A DNA stretch of 64,000 nt from Rhodospirillales bacterium (GTDB lineage: Bacteria; Pseudomonadota; Alphaproteobacteria; Rhodospirillales; Defluviicoccaceae), in the NCBI GenBank assembly GCA_016712595.1, contig JADJQT010000002.1, forward strand, positions 806,001 to 870,000. Reading direction: 5' to 3'. The stretch's first letter is position 1, and each line of letters starts with the position of its first letter. Below are positions 16,999 to 25,615 of the stretch, piece by piece. The notes beneath the pieces were generated by a model. It saw nothing but the letters and a program-made list of their open reading frames with translations, had not been told where the DNA came from and did not search any database. Position numbers and translations under genes: made by a program.

Positions 16999-17871
16999 TT
17001 AGAAATAATACCCGATACGGCCCTCCAGCTGCCATTGGTAAGGCTCAAAGCCTTTTTCATGAATCAGCTGGCGCGAGTACTCCAATGAAGCGACGACTCT
17101 GTCGAAGATCGTCCTGCCGACCATGAGGTCGAACGGCAGAAACAACTTTCCATCGTCTCCATAATTTATCTGGATATTTTCGCTGGCGTAAGCGGTAAGG
17201 AACCAGTTGTCCGGCAGCGCGACGTTGAACTTCGGCTGGATGTTCAGCTGATCAATGTCGGCGCGGCCGCTGTTGTGGTTGCGGCTGGCGACGCTGTTCA
17301 GATAGATCACCTGCGTCAAGAAAAAGCTGCCCGGGCCGAGCTCCGGCAGGCTGTAGCGGGCGCCGAGCACCGGTCCGATCTGGTATTTGCCGTCTCCCGC
17401 CGCGTTCAGGCCGCCCGACGGCCAGGCCACCCGTACGCCTGCGCCGTAGCCGAGCCGCGCGTTCGGCGGTGGTGCGATGATCGCGATCTCGGTCAGGAGG
17501 TCGCCTTGGCCGAAGCGGCTGTGTCCGTTCGGGTTGAAGCTGCTGGTCACCTCGTGGGCATAGACCAGCGGCTGATCGAGGCGCCCGTAGAGCTTCCAGC
17601 CGTCGCCCAAGCCGGTCCACAGGTCGGCGCGCAGCGTCGTGGTCCACTTCTCCGGCTCGCGGCCCTCGGCGTCGGGCAGCTGCGCGTAGCGCTCGCGGAC
17701 CTGGAAGAGATTTCTCGGCAACGTGATGTCCTCCCCGTTGTTCAGGGTGCCGTGCACGGCGGTTTCTGTCTCGGATGCGGTATCCCCGGCCTCATCCGCC
17801 ATGGCGACTCCCGGCGCGAGGAGTGCCGGCAGCACTCCCCAGATAACCAGGCGGCGGCGAATTCGCATCAA
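16999..17871 (-). CDS. Outer-membrane beta-barrel protein (transporter/porin family)
   Basis: A 290-residue protein with a signal peptide (MRIRRRLVIWGVLPALLAPGVAMA). The mature part is rich in alternating aromatic or hydrophobic strands (WKLYGRLDQPLVYAHEV, LLTEIAIIAPPPNARLGYG, RVVASLEYSRQL) and ends LEGRIGYYF, the terminal Phe typical of BAM-assembled proteins. It resembles the broad 'MetA-pathway of phenol degradation / transporter' barrel family. The gene begins 13 bp after the upstream HAD phosphatase gene, suggesting one transcript with it. The substrate is unknown. Confidence 0.75.
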   Translation of the reverse strand: MMRIRRRLVIWGVLPALLAPGVAMADEAGDTASETETAVHGTLNNGEDITLPRNLFQVRERYAQLPDAEGREPEKWTTTLRADLWTGLGDGWKLYGRLDQPLVYAHEVTSSFNPNGHSRFGQGDLLTEIAIIAPPPNARLGYGAGVRVAWPSGGLNAAGDGKYQIGPVLGARYSLPELGPGSFFLTQVIYLNSVASRNHNSGRADIDQLNIQPKFNVALPDNWFLTAYASENIQINYGDDGKLFLPFDLMVGRTIFDRVVASLEYSRQLIHEKGFEPYQWQLEGRIGYYF

Positions 17872-17884
17872 GGGGCATCCTCAA

Positions 17885-18910
17885 TCAAGGCTTCGCCTCC
17901 GCGGCGAATATCTGCTTCCAGTCGTTCTTCATGCTGATCACCGTCCAGCCGCGCTGCTTCGCCTCGTCCATCAGCGACGTACTGAACGTTCGCACCCTGG
18001 TGTCCGGGAGGCTCGCCGCAGGCCCATAGGCGTATTCGCGTTCGGCGTCGTCGTCCAGGACCAGTATCATCAGCCGGGCACCGTCGCCGGCCCCCGTCCA
18101 CTCCAGCATTTCGCGATCGCCGCCGGAGTTGCCGAACGCAGCCTGTGGTCGCTTGCCGATGAACAGGTTGATGCCGATGGCTTTGCCGGCGCGATCGTCG
18201 ACGACGAAGATCTTCGGCTCGCGCATCAGCACCGGCTGGCCTTCGCGGACCTCGAACTTGGTGGCGATGCTCGATCCCACTACCTGCTCCGGCGGCACGC
18301 TGTACACCCGCTCGCTATAGACGCGCACGAACTCCTGGCCGCCGCCGGTGACGATGTACGTCCGGAAGCCGTTGGCCCGCAGGTAATTCATCACCGCCAG
18401 CATCGGCTGGTAGACGAGCCCGGTGAACGGCCGCTTCCAACGCGGGTCCCTGGCAGTCGCCAGCCACTGCTCGACGATCACGAGGAACTCTTTGGTGCTC
18501 ATCCCGGCGTGGGTGACGGCGATGATCTCCGCCCAGTCTCCCTCGCTGAATTTCGCCATCACCGCGCGATCTCCGGCGAGAACCGCCTTGAATGGGTCCT
18601 TCTTTTTCCATTCGGGGTGTTTCGGTGCCAGTTCGTGAACCCGGTCGAGCGCGAACATCGCCTGCGTGTAGAGCGGGTGCTCCGCCCACAGCGTGCCGTC
18701 CTGATCGAAGGTGGCGATGCGATCTTCGGGTGGCACGAAGCTGCGGCTCACCTTGTCGGTCGTCGCGGCGACGAAGGCGAGCACCGCCTGCTTGGGTGGC
18801 CCGCCGTTCCACGAGGCCAGCGGATCGTCCGCGGCCTGTGCTGGAACGGCCAGCCAAATCACAACGAGAAACGCGACAAAAACCATGGAAGACTTCTTGC
18901 ACGGTTCCAT
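17885..18910 (-). CDS. Exported HAD-superfamily phosphatase
   Basis: A 341-residue protein. The N-terminal signal peptide (MVFVAFLVVIWLAVPAQA) sends it to the periplasm. HAD motifs: motif I TFDQDGTLW (nucleophile Asp and acid Asp, res. ~66), motif II VTGGGQEF, and acidic motif IV in VVDDRAGKA and FGNSGGDREML. The cap region is phosphoserine-phosphatase-like. Homologues are often found next to sulfatases and barrel proteins, as here. The natural substrate cannot be told; a phosphomonoesterase role is likely. Confidence 0.82.
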   Translation of the reverse strand: MEPCKKSSMVFVAFLVVIWLAVPAQAADDPLASWNGGPPKQAVLAFVAATTDKVSRSFVPPEDRIATFDQDGTLWAEHPLYTQAMFALDRVHELAPKHPEWKKKDPFKAVLAGDRAVMAKFSEGDWAEIIAVTHAGMSTKEFLVIVEQWLATARDPRWKRPFTGLVYQPMLAVMNYLRANGFRTYIVTGGGQEFVRVYSERVYSVPPEQVVGSSIATKFEVREGQPVLMREPKIFVVDDRAGKAIGINLFIGKRPQAAFGNSGGDREMLEWTGAGDGARLMILVLDDDAEREYAYGPAASLPDTRVRTFSTSLMDEAKQRGWTVISMKNDWKQIFAAEAKP

Positions 18911-18967
18911 TGCGGAAAGCCTTCCTAATATCGCACGACGTGTCGCACAGACTCTTTGTGGCCGTCT

Positions 18968-19285
18968 TTACCACCAGTAATTCGGAACTCCCTTGATCAT
19001 GGAGCCGCCCTCGGTGTGCATGTCGGAGATTTCGCAGCCGGTCGTAACCGAAATATTAAGGCTGCCGCTCGAGCGGGAAGCCGGACGTCCGTAGAACTGA
19101 TACCCGCTTACCGGACCGTTGCGACCGGCCGCCGCCCAGCGCAGGGCCTGCCACTGGGGGTCGGCCACCTCGCTCAGCTTCACGCCGTGCTCGGACAGGA
19201 CCTGTGCGATATTGCCCTGGCAGACGTTCTGCTGCGCCTGCGCTGCACCGCTGACCAGAACTGTCCCCGCCGCAAAGGCGGCCAA
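18968..19285 (-). CDS. Small secreted protein, unknown
   Basis: About 105 residues. LLAAFAAGTVLVSGAAQAQQ is a clear signal peptide; the mature part has two cysteines (NVCQGNIAQVL and TTGCEISD) that could form a disulfide. The start is uncertain: the listed TTG is inside the signal peptide, and the better-placed upstream codon after GAGGGAGAACTAC reads ATA, perhaps a mutated ATG. It lies between the phosphatase and the sulfatase genes, all on the minus strand. Confidence 0.6.
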   Translation of the reverse strand: MAAFAAGTVLVSGAAQAQQNVCQGNIAQVLSEHGVKLSEVADPQWQALRWAAAGRNGPVSGYQFYGRPASRSSGSLNISVTTGCEISDMHTEGGSMIKGVPNYWW

Positions 19286-19460
19286 CAGATAACGAGCTGC
19301 TATTGTAGTTCTCCCTCACATTTCCCGAAATGTTTTGCGTAGGTATTCACGTGCCGGTCCGACGGGGTAGTTCCATTCGATGGTTTTTATCACGTCGGAT
19401 CGCCGCGAAAGGTGGCGCGGCGTCCAAGTCGGACACCCGCGCCAATCCTCACGGAACCGG

Positions 19461-21197
19461 TTAGTCGCTCGGGTGACCAGCCTTCTTCATCTGATCGAGG
19501 ATTCCGGTCAGATTGTACGTCTCGGGAGCCTGCAGCGGCGGGAACTCCTTGTAGGACTCGAGTTCCTTGAACCACAGCTGCTGGCCGATCGGCAGCATGT
19601 TCCAGTCATAGATATAGGCGGTCACCGGGCCGCCGATTGCACCGCCGAGGCCCATTGCCGTCTTCTGGTTGAGGCCGACCGCCTGCTCGAACGGATCGCG
19701 CTTGATGTTCTGCACCAGAGTCCAGTGGTAGGGGATCAGCGGCAGGAGCCAGCCCTCCGCCCCGGGTTGCGCCATGGTGTAGGACATCTTCCAGTTCTTG
19801 TAGCGGACCGCCGATGGCGTCGCGCCGGAGTAGTAGAAGAAGTGATCGCGTGCCGACTTCTCCGATTTGCCTTCAAGGAAATCCGCCTGGTCGAAGCCGT
19901 CGAGCGTCGTTTTGACGATGCCGGGGTACTTGCCGGCCTCGATCTGCTTTTTCAGCCCGTCTCCCTTGGGACCACCCGCGATGTCGACGAATGTGGGCAG
20001 CCAGTCGAGGGCGGCGAACATCTGGTTTGTCCACACGCCCGGCTTGATGTGCCCCGGCCAGCGGACGACCTGCGGCGCGCGGTAGCCACCTTCCCAGGCC
20101 TCGCCCTTCTGCCCCTTGAACGGTGTGATGCCGCCGTCGGGGAAGCTGATGGCCTCGGCGCCATTGTCGGTGGTGAAGACGACGATGGTATTGTCGAGCT
20201 GTCCCATGTCCTCCAGCTTCTTCAGCACGTAGCCGATGTTGTCGTCCATCTGCTTCATGCCGGCCTCGTTGATGCCCCAGTCCTTGCCGCCGGTCTCACC
20301 CACCATCGCCATGTACTTGTCCGAGAGCACGGTGCTGACGTGCATGCGCGCCGGGTTGTACCAGACGAAGAACGGCTTATTGGTCTTCTTAGGGTCGTTG
20401 CGGTCGAGGAAGTCGATGACCTTGGCCGAGATTTCTTCGTCCACCGTCTTCGATCGATCCAGCGTCAGCGGGCCCTGGTCCGTGCACGTCTGGTTCTTCA
20501 TCGTGCCGTCCGACGACTTGCACGCGAGGACCGGCCGTGGCGGCGTCAGGCAGATCGTAGTCTTGGGGTCCACGGCGCCGGGAACCTCGGCCAAACCAGG
20601 AATGGGCGTGTTCTTGCATGGCGGCGCGATGCCCTGCTCCGTCGAGCTCTTGTTGATGTCCGGGAAGCTCACCTGCTGCATGGCGTCGAGGTGATAGAGG
20701 TAACCCCAGTACTCCTGAAAGCCGTGCGCCGTCGGTAGCGCTTCGGTGTGGTCACCGAGGTGGTTCTTGCCGAACTCGCCGGTGGTGTAACCCAGATCGA
20801 GCAGGAACTGGGCGATCGCCGGGGTTCCCGGCCGCAGCCACGACGGGCTGCCGGGCAGCTGCGGCGGAATCATGCCGGTGCGCAGCGGATACATGCCGGT
20901 GAAGAAGGCGTTACGGCCGGACGTACAGCTCTGCATGGCGTAGTAGTCGGTGAACGCCATGCCCTCTCGGCCGATACGGTCGATGTTGGGCGTTTCGCCC
21001 ACCATCAGCCCGCGGTGGTAGTAGCTCGGCTGCATCCAGCCGATGTCGTCTCCCATGATGAACAGGATATTCGGCTTATTCTCCTGAGCCGCCGCCGGAG
21101 CGGCCATTCCGACCGCCGCCAGATAGGCGACCAGGGCCACCGCCCCCGACGCCCCCGCGATCCGGGCGGTCGATCTGCGCAATTGCCGCTTCTTCAT
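19461..21197 (-). CDS. Arylsulfatase (sulfatase family), exported
   Basis: A 578-residue alkaline-phosphatase-superfamily sulfatase that hydrolyses sulfate esters. The signal peptide ends GMAAPAAAQ. The metal site begins PNILFIMGDDIGW (Asp50, Asp51), and the modification motif is CTSGRNAFFTG with Cys91 as the residue expected to become formylglycine. FGKNHLGDH and FTTDNGAE supply further metal or substrate ligands. ATG 21197 has GGGAGAGGGAAA upstream; an in-frame codon seven residues earlier is less good. The third motif position is Ser, where Pro or Ala is the rule. It groups with the HAD phosphatase and the barrel protein, perhaps for sulfate-ester scavenging. Confidence 0.88.
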   Translation of the reverse strand: MKKRQLRRSTARIAGASGAVALVAYLAAVGMAAPAAAQENKPNILFIMGDDIGWMQPSYYHRGLMVGETPNIDRIGREGMAFTDYYAMQSCTSGRNAFFTGMYPLRTGMIPPQLPGSPSWLRPGTPAIAQFLLDLGYTTGEFGKNHLGDHTEALPTAHGFQEYWGYLYHLDAMQQVSFPDINKSSTEQGIAPPCKNTPIPGLAEVPGAVDPKTTICLTPPRPVLACKSSDGTMKNQTCTDQGPLTLDRSKTVDEEISAKVIDFLDRNDPKKTNKPFFVWYNPARMHVSTVLSDKYMAMVGETGGKDWGINEAGMKQMDDNIGYVLKKLEDMGQLDNTIVVFTTDNGAEAISFPDGGITPFKGQKGEAWEGGYRAPQVVRWPGHIKPGVWTNQMFAALDWLPTFVDIAGGPKGDGLKKQIEAGKYPGIVKTTLDGFDQADFLEGKSEKSARDHFFYYSGATPSAVRYKNWKMSYTMAQPGAEGWLLPLIPYHWTLVQNIKRDPFEQAVGLNQKTAMGLGGAIGGPVTAYIYDWNMLPIGQQLWFKELESYKEFPPLQAPETYNLTGILDQMKKAGHPSD

Positions 21198-21263
21198 CGC
21201 TCTGTTTCCCTCTCCCATGAAGACATGCCGAACCCCGTGGAGGTCACGCCTCGGTGGACTGCC

Positions 21264-21521
21264 TCATCCTCCACCCGGTGCGGATCGTTCGAAAGCCTTC
21301 AGAAAATTCGCGATCTCGCTCTCTAGTTCGCCCACCAACTCGCGGTACTGCTTTGCTCGTATTTCGGCGGCGGGCCCCGTTGACTCCCAGTAACGAAGCG
21401 CGCGTAGGGCTTCACCAAGATCGCCGCAGACAGCCCGAAATGTCTCATCGCGCGCGTGAAGCCGGCGGATCGTCAGCTCGTTCCCGGGAAACAGGCAGAG
21501 GATCAGCTCGACCTCTTTCAC
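21264..21521 (-). CDS. Small conserved hypothetical protein, helical
   Basis: 85 residues if translation starts at GTG 21521, which has GGAAGG and GGAG just upstream. The frame reads KEVELILCLFPGNELTIRRL...ETFRAVCGDLGEALRALRYW...KQYRELVGELESEIANFLKAF: a short beta segment then two amphipathic helices. I know similar small proteins in alphaproteobacteria but no function for them. The open frame continues upstream across the 21609-21638 palindrome, so a longer start is possible but less likely. Confidence 0.55.
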   Translation of the reverse strand: MKEVELILCLFPGNELTIRRLHARDETFRAVCGDLGEALRALRYWESTGPAAEIRAKQYRELVGELESEIANFLKAFERSAPGGG

Positions 21522-21608
21522 CGGCTCCAGCCTTCCCTGCGCCAAGGACTGCGGACTAGCCGCTTCAGTCGTATGGTTCCGCTTAGCACGGCGGCGGATC
21601 GATGGCGC

Positions 21609-21638
21609 CGTACGAACACGTTCGAACATGTTCGTACG
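21609..21638. promoter_or_regulatory. 30-bp near-perfect palindrome, candidate operator
   Basis: CGTACGAACA at 21609-21618 pairs exactly with TGTTCGTACG at 21629-21638, and 14 of 15 positions pair overall. Inside it, GAAC-NN-GTTC occurs twice in tandem (21614-21623 and 21624-21633). It lies between the leftward small gene or sulfatase block and the rightward TPR gene. The spacing does not fit LexA boxes that I know (N4 or N7), so another dimeric regulator is more likely. Confidence 0.55.
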
Positions 21639-21791
21639 GGCGTCGGCGCGCCGCCGGCGCTGATCGCCCGCGCCCCCCGTGCTCAAACCGCCGAGATCTT
21701 CGCCACTCCGCGAATCGCTGTTCTTTCGCGGCGGATATGAAAGTAAGGTGGACGGAAAGAGCGGGCGCCGAGCGACCCGCCGGGGGAAGTA

Positions 21792-23654
21792 GTGAAGGGC
21801 GCCGGGGGCATGATCTATTCCGTACCACTGGGCAAGGCTGGAGACGACGCTCCGCAACCGTCCGCGGCGGATGTGCGCGGCCAGTTGGAACGCATCCTGG
21901 CGAGCAATTCCTTCGCCGCGAGTTCGAAATGCAAGGCGCTGTTCCGGTTCCTGGTGGAAGAGACGCTGGCTGGGCGCGGCGACAGGCTGAAGGGCTTTAC
22001 CGTCGCGGTCGCCGTGTTCGGCCGCGACGAGACCTTCGATTCGCAGACCGACCCAGTCGTGCGCCTCGAAGCACGGCGCCTTCGCCGGGGTCTCGACGGC
22101 TACTACGCGAATGACGGAACCCGCGATCCGGTACGGATCTCCATTCCCAAAGGTGCCTACGTTCCGTTGTTCGGGTGGCAGGACGGTGGCGATGTGAATG
22201 GTCCATCGGCACAGTCTCCAGTTGCTCCGGAAGTCGTGCCGGAGCCAACGACCGACACGGGCCTCGATCGGGCGGCCAGGAGGTCCGATCGTGCCCGCCG
22301 CCACATCCTGGTCTTCGGATTGGCAGCGATCGTTCTGCTGATCGCGGCAGGAGGCGGCCGATGGCTATGGACCCGGCACCTCCTCGAAAGCGCCGGTCCA
22401 GCGACTCCCGAGCCGCAGGAGCACGGCGCCACAATCATCGTTCTGCCCTTCGAGGCGTTGAGCGACGGTAACGAGGACAAGTACTTGGCCGCCGGCCTGT
22501 CCCAACAGCTCATTGCCGATCTGATGCGGTTCGACGCCTTCAGACTGTATTCCGCAGCGGCCAGCTTCCGGCAGGGCGCAGAAGCCGACACCGTGGACCT
22601 AGGGCGCAGCCTCGCCGTCGCATTCGTGGTCAAGGGGAGCGTGCGGTCCGGCGGCGGCGTGGTGCGGATCGGCGTCCAACTCGTCGAGGCGACGAGCGGG
22701 CGGATGCTGTGGAGCGAGACGTTCGATCGCAAGCTCACGCCAGACAATCTTCTGGACGTCCAGGAGGACCTGGCGAAGCAGCTCGCGATGCGCCTCGCGC
22801 AGCCCTATGGGGTGATCAACGACGCGGCCGTGGCGCAGCTCCATCGCAATCCGCCGCAGTCGATGTTCGCCTATGGATGTGTCCTGCGAGCGTACACGTA
22901 TCGTGCCACCTTTTCCCGCGATATGTACCCGGGGGCGCGCGCCTGCCTCGAAGAAGCGGTGCAGCTCGATCCGGCCTACGCAGAGGCGTTCGCCCTGCTC
23001 GGATGGCTCCATCTCGATGCGGCTCGCTACAGGTTCGTTCCCGAGGCGGACGCGGCCGCGGAGCTCAACGAGGCGCGAGTCTTTGCCGAACGGGCCGTTG
23101 CGCTCGCGCCAAAACAGCCGCTGAGCCTGCAAGCGATGGCTGCGGTGAGCTTTTACCGCGGCGAATTTGACAAGGCCGAAGAGCTTCAACGGGAAGTGCT
23201 GGCGCTCAATCCGAACGACCCCGAAGCCTCGGCGCAGCTCGGATGGCGGCTAGCGTTCCGCGGCCGCTGGGATGAAGGGCTCGGTTATCTGCGGTGGGCG
23301 ATCGAGCGCTGTCCATCGCCCCCGGCCTGGTACTACACCTCGCTGGCGATGCATGCTTATCTCCAGGGGGATTACGCGCAGGCGCTCGTGGAGGCCGAAA
23401 AAGCCCAGACGACGGTCAGCGGAATCGGATTGGCACTTTATGCGATGACGCAAGCGGCGCTCGGCGATCAGGCCGAAGCGAAGACGGCGCTCGACGAGTT
23501 GGCGCTGCGGGTCCCCTATTTTGCCAGCGACCCCGCGGCCGCCCTGAGAATTCACCACATCGACGAGCCGATCATCGAGCGCCTCCTCGACGGGATGCGC
23601 GGCGCGGGCTGGAAGAAACCGGACACGAGTGTCTCGGTCGGAGGAGCCGGTTGA
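21792..23654 (+). CDS. Membrane-anchored TPR protein, adenylate-cyclase-like/CadC-type
   Basis: 620 residues. The N-terminal part (LERILASNSFAASSKCKALFRFLVEETLAG...FGRDETFDSQTDPVVRLEARRLRRGL) is the cytoplasmic domain found on many adenylate-cyclase-associated TPR proteins. One membrane segment follows (ILVFGLAAIVLLIAAGG, ~res. 178), then a FlgO-like domain (IIVLPFEALSDGNEDKYLAAGLSQQL) and five or so TPR units (AYAEAFALLGWLHLD, PLSLQAMAAVSFYRG, PEASAQLGWRLAFRG). There is no cyclase catalytic domain. It probably senses envelope conditions. The start is GTG 21792; ATG 21810 is an alternative. It is divergent from the sulfatase genes, with the palindrome between. Confidence 0.78.
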   Translation: MKGAGGMIYSVPLGKAGDDAPQPSAADVRGQLERILASNSFAASSKCKALFRFLVEETLAGRGDRLKGFTVAVAVFGRDETFDSQTDPVVRLEARRLRRGLDGYYANDGTRDPVRISIPKGAYVPLFGWQDGGDVNGPSAQSPVAPEVVPEPTTDTGLDRAARRSDRARRHILVFGLAAIVLLIAAGGGRWLWTRHLLESAGPATPEPQEHGATIIVLPFEALSDGNEDKYLAAGLSQQLIADLMRFDAFRLYSAAASFRQGAEADTVDLGRSLAVAFVVKGSVRSGGGVVRIGVQLVEATSGRMLWSETFDRKLTPDNLLDVQEDLAKQLAMRLAQPYGVINDAAVAQLHRNPPQSMFAYGCVLRAYTYRATFSRDMYPGARACLEEAVQLDPAYAEAFALLGWLHLDAARYRFVPEADAAAELNEARVFAERAVALAPKQPLSLQAMAAVSFYRGEFDKAEELQREVLALNPNDPEASAQLGWRLAFRGRWDEGLGYLRWAIERCPSPPAWYYTSLAMHAYLQGDYAQALVEAEKAQTTVSGIGLALYAMTQAALGDQAEAKTALDELALRVPYFASDPAAALRIHHIDEPIIERLLDGMRGAGWKKPDTSVSVGGAG

Positions 23655-23925
23655 GGCTGGACTTGCGCGAGGCGGAGGCGACGGCGACCGACCGCGACGC
23701 ATGGCCCTTCTGGGTGCGGAGCCCGTCGCTGGGCACGATCCGACGGACGGCCCTGCCCGCCGGCGGCCGCAATTGACGTCTGCATCGAGACCCTGTTGAG
23801 CCGCACCAGCCCCAGCGCCGAACTGCACTTTCACAACAGACGGATAAATCGTAAGAAAAAGAAGATACAGTTGCGTTCGGGGGTCGGGTAGCCGGGAGAG
23901 CATTTCTGCTCTTTCGGCCCCCTCA

Positions 23926-23959
23926 GAACCGTACGTGCGAGTTTCCCCGCATACGGCTT
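23926..23959 (-). ncRNA. Group II intron domain V, copy A
   Basis: The 34-nt hairpin reads, on the minus strand, AAGCCGTATGCGGGG then AAACTCGCACGTACGGTTC: the catalytic domain V with its AGC-type base and GGGGAAAC loop. The first base of the stem is A where copy B has G. Domain VI follows, ending at 23883. Confidence 0.88.
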
Positions 23960-23974
23960 AAGCATCTGCCAGCA

Positions 23975-25063
23975 TCATCGAGGCCCCCGGGGTACACGGC
24001 CGGGCCGGCACCATCGGTGGACGAGGACAGGGGAGGGGATTGCGGCGGCGGGATCACGGCGGTTGAGCGTGATGATCCCGCGTTCTTCGAGAGCGTCTTC
24101 GTCGAAGACTGCCCGGCAGACACCGCAGCGGCCGTCCTGCTGTTTCAGCAGTCGGACGCGATTGACCCGCGTTGTTTCCCGCAGCAAGCGATGTTTGCGG
24201 CGGTCCTCCCAGTATTGGCGCAGGCTGGGGTCGAACGGACTGGTTTGACCTTTCACCTTCACGTGCCGGGAGACCCGTACCGCGCCGTGCTGCGGGAGTT
24301 GACTTCCGCCGGCGCACAAGACCCAGCCGCGCCCGTGGTCGATGCCGAAGTATCGATGGACAACCCAACTCCGGCTCTTTTTCGGGTGGCGGCGTTTCGC
24401 CCACTTGTAGGCGATGGTCCAGACGTAATTGTCCAGGGCGCTGAAGATGCGCTTGGACACGCCGTGCCGGTAATAGTTGCACCAGCCCCGGATCACCGGC
24501 GCCAATGCCCTGATCACCTCGGCGGTGGGAAGCTGCCGATGCGCTCGCAGAAACTGCGACAGTCTCTGTCGGTACGCGATCACCTTCTCCTTTTGCGGTT
24601 GGGTGAGCAGCTTCCCATTGGGAAAGCGCCTGATGTTGAAACCGAGGAAGTTGAACCCGTCGCCGATGTGGACGATGCGGGTCTTCGCTTCGCTCAGGCT
24701 CAACCCGCGGTCGGCGAGAAACTCGGTCAACCGCGGGATGACGTAGTCTTCGAGCACCTCCCGCGAGGGGGCGGTGACAACGAAGTCGTCAGCATACCGG
24801 ATCAGGCTGACGCCCTTGTGGATGCCCTTCCGCGCGGAAGGGCAGATGGTCCGTCCATTCCGCCGTTCCGACCCGAACAGTCGTTCCATCCCATCAAGAG
24901 CGATATTGGCAAGGAGCGGTGAGATGATCCCGCCCTGCGGCGTTCCCATCATCGTTTCCTCCCGCTTGCCGAGCTCGACCACGCCGGCTTTCAGCCAGCG
25001 TCGGATCACGGGGGTAAATACCGGCACGCGCGCCAGCAGCGCCGCATGATCGATGCTGTCGAA
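23975..25063 (-). pseudogene. ltrA: Group II intron reverse transcriptase/maturase, 3' part (copy A)
   Basis: This covers the palm with QGGIISPLLANIALD and the YADD active site (IRYADDFVV), the maturase X domain (FLGFNIRRFPNGKLL) and a degenerate HNH-like tail (CGVCRAVFDEDA). The frame is open to the insertion junction, where it reads PVFTPVI upstream of KCF/DTIDH. The missing N-terminal part lies at 27882-28454, beyond the inserted element. Confidence 0.9.
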
Positions 25064-25429
25064 CGATCACTCGACAGACTACCCACCACCGTCCCCTTCC
25101 GGAACAAGTAACCGTCGTCCGGCCGTGCCACGCGCTTGAAGGGAAGTCGGTCGCTGTACTTGGCAGGCGGAAGCGGGATGGCCGTCTACATTTTCTTCTT
25201 GCGCCGTCGAACGCCGATCCTGTCCTGGTTCCTGCCGATTGGACCGATTTCGGTCGTGGCGAACAGGCCCCGGAGCGCACATGCGCGATGCCATCGCCAC
25301 CGGATCCAACGTCCCGACTGGGGACGATCGCGAACTTGATGCAGCTGCGCACCGTCGTCGACGGTCTGCTGAGGAGCCCGGCCGGCACGGGCGCCGACCA
25401 TCAGCAGCCGATCGGCACGGAGGGCACTG

Positions 25430-25615
25430 GTGCAACTGTCCCTGAACTTCCTTCCCACCCCACAACCAGCAAACCCGTTGATTCGGCTCCTCCCGGCACA
25501 GCACGCCGAACTCGTCGAGGTTCTGGCGCGGATTATCAGCAAAGCCGCCGGCAAGCCGCCCGCGAATGAGGCGGCGGCAGCGCCGTCAGCAAGCAAGGAG
25601 CCCAGTCATGACTGA
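25430..25615 (+). CDS. Small protein preceding the recombinase
   Basis: 61 residues: MQLSLNFLPTPQPANPLIRL followed by LPAQHAELVEVLARIISKAA and a disordered tail. It overlaps the recombinase ATG by 8 bp, so the genes look translationally coupled. Short proteins of this kind regularly precede this ~750-residue recombinase type in alphaproteobacteria; a directionality or accessory role is possible but unproven. Confidence 0.6.
   Translation: MQLSLNFLPTPQPANPLIRLLPAQHAELVEVLARIISKAAGKPPANEAAAAPSASKEPSHD

Noticed and set aside
19380..20738. A 452-codon frame opposite the sulfatase
   Set aside because: It is antisense to the arylsulfatase, which has clear motifs.
21609..21638. LexA/SOS box
   Set aside because: The half-site spacing is two bases, whereas known LexA boxes use N4 (Gram-positive) or N7 (alphaproteobacterial GTTC repeats).
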